A program made the translations under genes and the position numbers. From Bolinopsis microptera (taxonomy: Eukaryota; Ctenophora; Tentaculata; Lobata; Bolinopsidae), in contig NC_087084.1 of assembly GCF_026151205.1 (NCBI RefSeq), positions 15,454,322 to 15,518,321 of the forward strand: a DNA stretch of 64,000 nucleotides. The letters are read 5' to 3'. This document shows, piece after piece, positions 54,101-62,144 of the stretch. How positions within the stretch are numbered: the stretch's first letter is position 1; the number at the start of each line of letters is the position of its first letter. A model generated the notes under the pieces. That model saw only the letters and a program-made list of their open reading frames with translations. It was not told where the DNA came from and made no database searches.

Positions 54101-57100
54101 ATTGGGAGGAGAGGAGTGGTGTTGTGGAGGATGTGTTCGCTGCTGCCAGGTCCGCACTTTATAACTACATTCAAATACTTGGGGGGGGGGGGGGGGTCAG
54201 CTACCTGGGGGGGGGTCAGCTACCTGGGGGGGGCCGGGGGGGTCAGCTACCTGGGGGGGGGGTCAATAGAGCATTGGGAGGAGAGGAGTGGTGTTGTGGA
54301 GGATGTGTTCGCTGCTGCCAGGTCCGCACTTTTTAACTAATACTTCTTATCTAAATCATTTGCTCAATATCAATACTATATTAAATACTACATAATAAAT
54401 CCCATAGAATTAACTCATCTATTGCATATTATTGTTATTTGTTAGATAACATCACGTGACAACACCCCAGAGAAGCTGAGCTGAACAGACAGAGAGAATA
54501 CGATGCAGCTCTACACATTCAGGCTGTAATGAGGGGGGTCAGACTGAGACAGTTCATCAAGTACCTTCACATGTGTGCTATTAGAATACAGGTCATTACC
54601 CGTAATTAACTAATTAGTAATTACGCTTATAATTAGTTACCCTTATTTTCCCCTTATTTTTCATCATTGTTTGTCTTCATCTTTGCATTGAAGCTAAAAA
54701 TAATGCACCCTGATACAGAAGTAATCCTAATGTTATCTTTAAATTTAAGGAATTAAGGGGGCCGCCCCCCCCCCCATCCCCCCGGCGCCCTTCCCCCTCC
54801 CCTCCCCCTCCCCCTCCCCTCCCCTCCCGGCCCCCTTCCCCCTCCCCTTCCGGCCCCCTTAATCGTATTGTAAAAATACTGCTCCCCAATACAGATGGCG
54901 TGGCGTGGGTACCTGGGAAGGATTGAATATCACAGACAACTAGCAGCTAAAGTTGAACAGCGCCAGTTGAACAATTACCACAACATGGCTACCAGTTAGT
55001 ACTGCTTTTATTAAACCTTATATAAGGTTTTAATAAACCTTATATAATAATAGTACAGAACCAAAACTCAGAATTATTAGTTCAGACTGACCCTGGTTTA
55101 GGCGGACCTTTACTGATAGTTGAAATTCGACATATGACGTCATCTAGCGTCATCTAGCGTCATCTAGCGTGAAATATCGCCAGATGATGATAGATGACGC
55201 TAGATGACGCTAGATGACGCTAGATGACGCCAATTAGCGACATTGTCGCTAAGTGCACGGCACCTTTCGAATGTCGCTATCTAGCGCTATCTAGCGCTAT
55301 CTAGCGCTATCTAGCGCTATATGACGCTATATGACGCTATATGACGCTAGATGACGCTAGATGACGCTAGATGACGCTAAGCACGCAGCACTGACGCCAG
55401 GCGACAGATAGCGCTATTTTCATAAAATTTCCGCCCTTTTTTTTGCGACATCTAGCGTTATCTAGCGCTATCTAACGCTATATGTCGCAACGACATCTGA
55501 CGCAGCGCTATCTAGCGCTATCTAGCGTCATCTAGCGTCATCTAGCGTCATCTAGCGTCATATAGCGTCATATAGCGTCATATAGCGCTAGATAGCGCTA
55601 GATAGCGCTAGATAGCGCTAGATAGCGACATTCGAAAGGTGCCGTGCACTTAGCGACAATGTCGCTAATTGGCGTCATCTAGCGTCATCTAGCGTCATCT
55701 AGCGTCATCTATCATCATCTGGCGATATTTCACGCTAGATGACGCTAGATGACGTCATATGTCGAATTTCAACTATCAGTAAAGGTCCGTTTAGGCGTAC
55801 TCCCTTCACTTTAACTGAACATTTTAACCCAATTTATATTTCTAAAGTCTGAAGAACAGATTGCACATTATAAATACTAGCAGGAACCCGTATAATATAA
55901 CCCTAAACGGTGTCAAGACTCAAGAGACTAAAATAATTATTCCCTATTTAATTCGCGTTTTTGACACCACTTGGGGGCCCAAATTTTGGGCTCTAAAATC
56001 ATTATTCCTTGGCCAATTTTTTATTTTTTCATGCTGATTTGGAGGCCATTAAAGCATTCGACCCAGTCAAAAAAGTTTCAGTTGTATACCTTTCTGGTTT
56101 TTGCGGAAAGTTGCGTTAAAGTTGATGCCGTGGTGTCAGTAAAATGGCACGGATAACTATCGTCTCGCTTTATATATAGTAAGATGCGCAGAAAAAAAAG
56201 TAGAATAAGGCTACACCATGGAGCAGGAGCTTACAAGGAAGCAGCTAGTTACCATAGTAACCATAGTAACCATAGTAACCATAGTAACCATAGTAACCAT
56301 AGTAACTATAGTAACCATAGTAACCATAGTAACTATAGTAACCATAGTAACCATAGGAACCATAGTAACCATAGTAACCATAGTAACCATAGTAACCATA
56401 GTGAAATTCGGTACTTTTGTCAGATAATCGACAAATATGGAATTTTGAATTATTATTTATTCATAACGTTCTAAAATGATATTTTCAGAAATAAAGAAGG
56501 TATGGAAGGGACACTATGTGCGGAAGAATGTGTATGATTACTACGCTATGAAGACTTATCTCGGCGCTCTTGAGGAGAAAAACAAGATTGTCAGGTTTGT
56601 AGTTTCTGTTATAAACTATGAAGATGTTTGTAGAATGACACTAAGTTTTAAAACAAAATCAGATCGCTCATTTTCATGAATTTCAAAAACCTTCTACCAA
56701 AATATATTAAATCTACAAATATTATTATGTAATTCTGCCCTAATCTCTTGGAACTTGAAATTTTAATTCAATCGACAGCTTTAAAATCTGTTGTACGATT
56801 AAAATCAAGACTAAGTAAGTAATATAACTTTACAAATTTGCATTAGTATAACTTTATATTATTTGTACAATTTTACATATTAGACAATCAAATCTTCTGA
56901 TCATTACAACATGTGTGTTCTGTTCCAGGGAGAGATTGCATCATGAGCACATGATGATGTACATTGTACATTGTACATATTTCATAGTACATTGTACATA
57001 GTACATAGTACATTTATCTGATGTAAATTGTTTCCAGGGAGAGATTGCGGGAGTATGAGCAGGAGATGAAAGAGAGAGAAGCTCTGGAGGCGGAGGTGAA

Positions 57101-57161
57101 GGAGCTAGAGAAATACGACAAATACGCAAGATCCTGCCATTATATGATGAGCACTAGAGTT
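51186..57161 (+). CDS. SPATA17: SPATA17-like IQ-motif protein, five exons, 3' end not found
   Basis: Exons 51186-51259 (MAALIFIEHWEERSGVVEDV FAAA), 54471-54591 (EAELNRQREYDAALHIQAVM RGVRLRQFI), 54895-54994 (MAWRGYLGRIEYHRQLAAKV), 56489-56594 (KKVWKGHYVRKNVYDYYAMK TYL) and 57038-57161 (ERLREYEQEMKEREALEAEV...RSCHYMMSTRV). Phases fit throughout (2, 0, 1, 2, 0). IQ motifs lie at LHIQAVMRGVRLR, IRIQMAWRGYLGR and the diverged IKKVWKGHYVRK, with a coiled coil after. Human SPATA17 has AVKIQSWFRGCQVRAYI, IIQKWWRSFLGRKQY, IQRRWRGYRVRKYLFNYYYL and YLLSTK in the same order. It is a testis/axoneme-associated, presumed calmodulin-binding protein. Exons after residue 160 or so (human PGIYNSPFR onward) were not recognised. 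Intron 1 is an amplification of exon 1 itself, and intron 3 holds a foldback transposon. Confidence 0.88.
51205..54345 (+). repeat. Tandem array of SPATA17 exon 1 with donor and poly-G spacers, 20 units
   Basis: Each unit (about 135-205 bp) has GAGCATTGGGAGGAGAGGAG, TGGTGTTGTGGAGGATGTGT and TCGCTGCAGCCAG|GTCCGC, then ACTTTATAACTACATTCAAA, then runs of 6-20 G punctuated by TCAGCTACTTGA or TCAGCTACCT, and GGTCAATA. Only the first unit has the ATG (ATGGCAGCGCTGATCTTCAT); two units have GATTGGG in place of GAGCATTGGG. First and last units read GCTGCTGCCAG, most inner ones GCTGCAGCCAG. All seem to keep the donor. The many overlapping Gly-rich ORFs here are artefacts. Confidence 0.95.
54592..54894. 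other. SPATA17 intron 2 with C-rich tract
   Basis: 54762-54860 is a C-rich stretch punctuated by GG, T and TT (G-rich on the minus strand). The 70-aa minus ORF over it is an artefact. Confidence 0.7.
55104..55788. mobile_element. Foldback MITE with 8-bp target duplication, in SPATA17 intron 3
   Basis: Flanked by GTTTAGGC at 55096-55103 and 55789-55796. Ends are GGACCTTTACTGATAGTTGA and its reverse complement. Inverted arms of about 300 bp are almost identical and are made of short tandem units: CATCTAGCGT, TAGATGACGC, GCTATCTAGC, GCTATATGAC. The arms share AATTAGCGACATTGTCGCTA and GCACGGCACCTTTCG. The centre is unpaired (about 55385-55500). An 8-bp duplication fits the hAT superfamily; no transposase is present. 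Confidence 0.85.
56247..56402 (+). repeat. 9-bp minisatellite in SPATA17 intron 3
   Basis: About 17 copies of GTAACCATA, with CTATA and GGAACCATA variants. It lies about 85 bp upstream of the exon 4 acceptor. The ORFs on both strands are artefacts. Confidence 0.95.
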
Positions 57162-57250
57162 GTAAGTATTTTAGCTAGATCCTGCCATTGTATGATGAGC
57201 ACATGACGATGCACAATGTACATTGTACATAGTATGTATGATAGTACATT
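56925..57250 (+). repeat. Partial copies of SPATA17 exon 5 on both sides of the exon
   Basis: Left: GTTCCAGGGAGAGATTGC at about 56923-56940 copies the exon 5 acceptor and first bases, then jumps to ATCATGAGCACATGATG. Right: AGATCCTGCCATTGTATGAT at about 57178-57200 copies the exon end without a donor. Both copies are followed by related TGTACATTGTACAT and CATTTATCTG stretches. This fits a tandem duplication of an exon-containing unit of about 240 bp with later internal loss. Confidence 0.8.
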
Positions 57251-57564
57251 TATCTGCTGTTAATTCTACTGATATCTGAGTTAAATTAGAAATTATCCAG
57301 TTATCCGAATAATCCGCAACTTACTAAGTGTAGCCACGAGCAATGTCAATTCCAAAACAGCAATCCCAAATAATCAGTCCTACAGTAACCATGCCGTGCG
57401 AAACCAGTGAATCCAGTTTAATATGTAACTGAAACCGGTTCAACCTGTTATAAACCTGATCCTCTGTTTCATTATTGATTATTGGTTGGAATGGAAGGTT
57501 GAGAAGCTCTTTGTGGCAAAACCGGTTATCAGTACATGCAGTAAGCTATGGTACCATGCATATG

Positions 57565-57925
57565 TGTAGTGACTGGTGAAGGAAGTCACGTGACTGGTGA
57601 AGGAAGTCACGTGACTGGTGAAGGAAGTCACGTGACTGGTGAAGGAAGTCACGTGACTGGTGAAGGAAGTCACGTGACTGGTGAAGGAAGTCACGTGACT
57701 GGTGAAGGAAGTCACGTGACTGGTGAAGGAAGTCACGTGACTGATGAAGGAAGTCACGTGACTGGTGAAGGAAGTCACGTGACTGGTGAAGGAAGTCACG
57801 TGACTGGTGAAGGAAGTCACGTGACTGGTGAAGGAAGTCACGTGACTGGTGAAGGAAGTCACGTGACTGGTGAAGGAAGTCACGTGACTGGTGAAGGAAG
57901 TCACGTGACTGGTGAAGATGAGTGC
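57565..57925 (+). repeat. 21-bp minisatellite with CACGTG, about 17 copies
   Basis: Unit GTGAAGGAAGTCACGTGACTG, nearly invariant (one GATGAAGG). It lies just past the donor of the proposed minus-strand exon 57951-58007 and is downstream of SPATA17 exon 5. Each unit holds the palindrome GTCACGTGAC. The TGEGSHV and SFTSHVT frames are artefacts. Confidence 0.95.
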
Positions 57926-57950
57926 ATCACGTGATGTTATGTTATCTTAC

Positions 57951-60262
57951 CAGTGGTTGTACAGGGGGATGTCAGGTAGGGATCCAATAGTGGTATGTCA
58001 CAAACACCTGAATATTAGAAAGTTGTTAGATTACTGTAATAATTTAATCTCTGACTCAATTAACAGCACACTTTTTATAACGTAATCACTCAAATTTTTT
58101 TTTTTTTTTTTTTTTTTGTTCAGGGAGCAGGCTTGCCACATAGGTGCAGGAGTACCGAACGTTTAGGCAGGGTGCTAGGTTATGGAACACACTCAATTAG
58201 GTAGTATGAGAGTCCGAAAATCTCCAAAAGGAGATGTCATCAGAGTGTGCTCCACTGCCTGACTAACCTGTGGGTAGAGTTCTTTAGACTCTATAACTAT
58301 GACAGGCTGTATCTTCTGTGTGTTGCTGGGATCCAGTTTCCATGGTACCTATCGCCTATTTTTGAAGTAGGTGGAAGAAGTATAATCGATAATATTGTCC
58401 CCACTTACTAGAGGAATTTTAAAAAAAAAAAAAATTTATTTATTCATTTATTTTTTAATTTGTTATAAGAAGACGAGCTGATGGTATCGAAAGGTGGATG
58501 CTGTAAAAAACAAAGGTAGTGAATATAATATATGAATATAACTCAAATTACTTACTAGTAGTTTTGTAGTAGTCACTCCTAATACTTACTAGTAGTTTTG
58601 TAGTAGTCACTAACATTACTTACTAGTAGTTTTGTAGTAATCACTAGCGTCATCTAGTGAACTAGAGAACTTAACCCACTGCTGATTAGAGCTCCAGATC
58701 TCACTACACTCCCCCTGAGCCCAGGTGATCTTGTAGACGATAGTATTGTTACTGAGCAGGATAAAGTGGGTGGGAGAGTAGAATAGGGTGGTGGTGAGAC
58801 TGTCTCCTTCTCGGGCTACTACTGGTATACTCTGCAAGAGTGGGGTATTAGTGGGGTATTAGTGGTGTTTTAGTGGCGTTTTAGTGGCGTTTTAGTGGCG
58901 TTTTAGTGGCGTTTTAGTGGGGTCTTAGTGGGGTCTTAGTGGGATCATACAACAACAACAACAACAACATGGCGAACCTAGCAAGCTAGGAACGAGGGGC
59001 CGATCTCCTTTTCGTGTAGCGCTCGGCCACGGTCCTTTCGGTACAGATTTCCCTGCAGCATAGTCGGGACGCTGGCCCAGGCATATGCACTCGTGTTATT
59101 TTCGCAGCTCTAATGAAAGCCACTACCATTTACACCATGGTTTGGTGAGTGACGGCTGCCCTTCAGTTTTTGAGATTTTGGCCCGACTGGGTTTTCGAAC
59201 TCGCAACCTTCAGGCCAGTAGACAAGCGGATTAACCAACTAAGCCACTGAGCCACTAAACAGTGGGATCATAGTGGGGTCTTAGTGGGATCTTAGTGGGG
59301 TCTTAGCTGTATTATAAATCAGTTATCCTAATAACAACAGAAAATGGTTATTAAAGTGCGATGTTATAATTATGTTATAATTATGATGGCATAATTACAT
59401 CGTATATCTCAGTACAAGAATGATAAACAGAACTCGTTTTCTCCGCTAAATATACGATGGTAAGCGCAATGTTAGGATAAGTGAATATGTGTATCTTCTC
59501 CCTGTAGCTGCTCAGGGTAGTGTTGATCTGCAGTGCAGTAGTTGCTGTACTAAACGATAGCTTTCTGTTCTTGGTCACTGTTTTCCAACTTGCAGACGAC
59601 TCTGAAGTTAGTGTCGTTATACTAGTTGGTGTAGTTGTCATGGTAACTTGTGTAGTTGTCATGGTAACTAGTGTAGTTGTCATGGTAAATTTCTGTTCTT
59701 GGTTACTGTTTTCCAACTTGCCAACGACTCTGAAGTTAGTTTCGTCATACTAGTTGGTGTAGTTGTCATGGTAACTAGTGTAGTTGTCATGGTAACTAGT
59801 GTAGTTGTCATGGTAAATTTCTGTTCTTGGTTACTGTTTTCCAACTTGCCAACGACTCTGAAGTTAGTTTCGTTATACTAGTTGGTGTAGTTGTCATGGT
59901 AACTAGTGTAGTTGTCATGGTAACTAGTGTAGTTGTCATGGTAAATTTCTGTTCTTGGTCACTGTTTTCCAACTTGCAGACGACTCTGAAGTTAGTGTCG
60001 TTATAACATAAATATGTAAAGGAATCTTAAAGTTACTGATAGATGGAGAAGGGTTAAGATCTTAAGGAGGTCGAGAATTGGTATTTAGTTGAAAAAGCCG
60101 TACCAGCAAATCAACACACTTGCCTATTGAGTAAGTTAGTAATTACAGCAAAATAACAAACTTACCTATTGAGTAAGTCAGTAACAGCAGCAAAATAACA
60201 AACTTACCTATTGAGTAAGTCAGTAACAGCAGCAAGACTGTAACAACTAACCACAATTTCAT
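57951..60262 (-). CDS. Unrecognised secreted or membrane protein, four exons, 3' end open
   Basis: Minus-strand exons: 60262-60208 (signal peptide MKLWLVVTVLLLLLTYSI), 59601-59399 (SSASWKTVTKNRKLSFSTAT, LQINTTLSSYREKIHIFTYP, CTEIYD), 58831-58624 (SIPVVAREGDSLTTTLFYSP, THFILLSNNTIVYKITWAQG, ECSEIWSSNQQWVKFSSSLD, DASDYYKTT) and, less surely, 58007-57951 (VCDIPLLDPYLTSPCTTT). Donors are GTAAGT, GTAATT, GTAAGT and GTAAGA; phases are 1, 0, 1, 1 and agree at each junction. The product enters the secretory pathway; no domain is recognised. Further exons would run toward or into the convergent SPATA17 gene. Intron 2 contains a SINE. Three exon borders are tandemly repeated in the adjacent introns. 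The exon structure is inferred; no homologue is known to me. Confidence 0.6.
58095..58440. other. Unassigned repeat-like segment between T-run and A-run
   Basis: Bounded by about 22 T (58097-58118) and about 14 A (58421-58434). The middle has no recognised coding content and could be a retroposed sequence, but target-site duplications are not obvious. It lies in intron 3 of the minus-strand secreted-protein gene. Confidence 0.3.
58530..58650 (-). repeat. Threefold repeat of exon 3 end plus donor (secreted-protein gene)
   Basis: On the minus strand GACTACTACAAAACTACTA|GTAAGTA occurs three times, about 36 bp apart: the real exon 3 end at 58624 (GATTACTACAAAACTACTA) and two copies further into intron 3. 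Each copy has an intact GTAAGT donor. Confidence 0.9.
58845..58937 (+). repeat. 11-bp AGTGGGGTCTT / AGTGGCGTTTT repeats
   Basis: About nine short units in intron 2 of the secreted-protein gene, continuing after the SINE at 59261-59305. The SINE inserted into this array. Confidence 0.9.
58950..59260 (-). mobile_element. Full-length tRNA-derived SINE with (GTT)n tail
   Basis: On the minus strand the head GGCTCAGTGGCTTAGTTGGT contains box A (TGGCTTAGTTGG) and GGTTGCGAGTTCGAAAACC resembles box B, so it is a tRNA-related promoter. The body has AACTGAAGGGCAGCCG and AAAGGACCGTGGCCG, ending in (GTT)6 or so. Flanking AGTGGGATCATA occurs at 58938-58949 and 59261-59272, a 12-bp target duplication (though inside a short tandem array). 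A truncated relative lies at 20575-20765. Confidence 0.88.
59602..60003 (-). repeat. Repeat of exon 2 acceptor region, about 123 bp per unit, three extra copies
   Basis: On the minus strand each unit has CTAACTTCAG|AGTCGT, then (C/G)GCAAGTTGGAAAACAGT and ACCAAGAACAGAAA, followed by TTTACCATGACAACTACACT repeats. Units begin about 59601 (the real exon 2), 59727, 59850 and 59990. Only the real exon continues into GCTATCGTTTAGTAC; the others run into the repeat spacer. GTTGTCATGGTAAC (plus strand) fits the X-box consensus six times. Confidence 0.9.
60116..60207 (-). repeat. Repeat of exon 1 end plus donor, two extra copies
   Basis: On the minus strand GTTACTGACTTACTCAATAG|GTAAGT occurs as the real exon 1 end at 60208 and once more about 43 bp into intron 1. 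A third diverged copy has GGCAAG in place of GTAAG. Confidence 0.9.
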
Positions 60263-61131
60263 TGCATTAACACTAAAACATTGCTAAAACATAGTATTTT
60301 GTATTGTGTACTGAATAAAAAGGTCACACAGCCAATATAATCATGTCCACTGTGTTTGGTAAAGAGACTAAAAGAGGGTTGTAAAACCTTGTTATGACGT
60401 GGTAATGACCTAACAAGGTGATCAGGTCGTTACAGTGGAATTAGAACAATGATTTAGACTGACAGAGGAACAGGCTAGGACCTGAAACAGGACGTGAAGC
60501 TATTAACTTGACATACAGTCAGAGGACAGGTGTGTTATTAACAGGTGTCTAACGAATACCTTTGAGTTATTTAAAGAGTCAACCGAGCTCAGAGATAATG
60601 AGCAGGTCTGAAGTTCCTGAAGTTACAAAGTATGACAACACAAATTACAATTAGTATTGTTTAGTGAGGCTTATTGTACGCTCGCTTAGTACGTAAATTT
60701 GATTTCCGTGATAAAACTGAGAATAATATTTTAAAACAAAAGAAATAAAAAGGAATAATATTTATAAAGAAGTGGTTAGAAAGTGTAGTTCTGAGTGACT
60801 CTTTGTTCATCGAACACATGGCCTAAAACTGAAACTGAAAACAACTTAAAAATTTAAAACACATGTCAAGTGTCAACAAAGAACCACACTTGTTCATATA
60901 ACAAGTATAAACTGTCCGCTGTGGTTGACAAGTGTTTCGCTATGGTTAACATTTGACATTTTGACAAATGTTTCTCAAACGGCCACCTACAGATTTACAG
61001 AACTAGGGCTCAACTAACCAACTGAGTTCATCGTCTCATGGTGATCTAGATTGGGTTGAGAAAGGGTGCAACTGTCTGACAGCCAGCTTATTATGGCGGT
61101 GACAGCGGATTAGAGCCGACATAAGACATGA
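60263..61131. other. Upstream region of the secreted-protein gene
   Basis: AT-rich, no recognised gene. Short repeats of TTGACA/GTGTC type (for example CAAGTGTCAACAAAG) around 60865-60970. Promoter elements for the minus-strand gene were not identified. Confidence 0.35.
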
Positions 61132-61139
61132 GACATGCC

Positions 61140-62013
61140 CAGGAGGTGACCGGGATTCCCGGTCCCGGTCCCGGTCAACCGGGTCAAGTCAAATTTTTCA
61201 TCCCGGTCGCGGTCCCGGTCCCGGTCAAATGCTGATTTATGATCCCGGTCCCGGTCCCGGTCCCGGTTAATTCAGGATTCTTGGTCCCAGTCCCGGTCCC
61301 TGTCCCGGTCAATCACTCAAATTTGCCGGGATTTTAACCGGGATCTTTTACATAATTTCATTCACTGTGATTTTAAGTTTTTACTTTCATTCATTGTGAA
61401 TTTCATCTTTAAACAACCTCTGAGCCAAATAAAACAATGTTTAAAATTGCTAAACAAGTTTACTAGTTTAGGTAACTAATATCGTTACATAACTCATAAG
61501 TGCAAACTAACATCAAGTTTTCAACTCGGGCTACGCCCAATTGTCAATTGGAATCGGAGAATGAAACTGTTGAATAATTTGAGGGATCATTGATCGAGGA
61601 ATGAGGAATGAGGGTGAACTTGAGTAATCAGTACATGAACATTATTGGTGTAGTACATTAGGCCCATGCCCCATATTGACGGTTTTTTTTTCAATTATAA
61701 TGTAAATGAAAGTTGCAGCTTTTAATATGAGAATACCAGTTTTGGTCCCGGTCATCCCGGTCATCCCGGTCAAATCCCGGTCATCCCGGTCAAATCCCGG
61801 TCATCCCGGTCATCCCGGTAAAATTGGATTGTTGGTCCCGGTCCCGGTCCCGGTCCCGGTAAGATAGAAATCCCAGAAATTATTGGTCCCGGTCCCGGTC
61901 CCGGTCACGGTAAATTGATAATCTCAGTCCCGGTCCCGGTCAAGTCACATTTTGTATCCCGGTCCCGGTCCCGGTCCCGGTCAGGCCTAAAATCATGTCC
62001 CGGTCACCTCCTG
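61140..62013. mobile_element. hAT-like non-autonomous element with CCCGGT subterminal repeats
   Basis: Flanked by GACATGCC at 61132-61139 and 62014-62021. The ends CAGGAGGTGACCGGGA and TCCCGGTCACCTCCTG are perfect inverted repeats starting CAGG, fitting hAT elements (8-bp duplication, CA at the tip). Both subterminal regions (61150-61345 and 61742-62005) are dense in TCCCGGTCCCGGT units in the same orientation. The centre is AT-rich with no transposase. Confidence 0.88.
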
Positions 62014-62144
62014 GACATGCCCAGTAACTTCTCAATACCTACAATTGTATCAGGGTAACTTTTGTTACGGTATTTAATAACCATGGATATTTTGCCATGG
62101 ATACCATGTTACCATGGTTACTATGGTTGTCTTGTTGATTGTGT

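Noticed and set aside
51389-54340. A dozen overlapping Gly-rich ORFs
   Set aside because: They read through SPATA17 exon 1 copies and poly-G spacers in changing frames; no single frame spans the array.
56184-56474. HSNHSN and VTIVTI ORFs
   Set aside because: 9-bp minisatellite in SPATA17 intron 3.
57479-57934. TGEGSHV and SFTSHVT repeat proteins
   Set aside because: 21-bp minisatellite; unit length divisible by 3.
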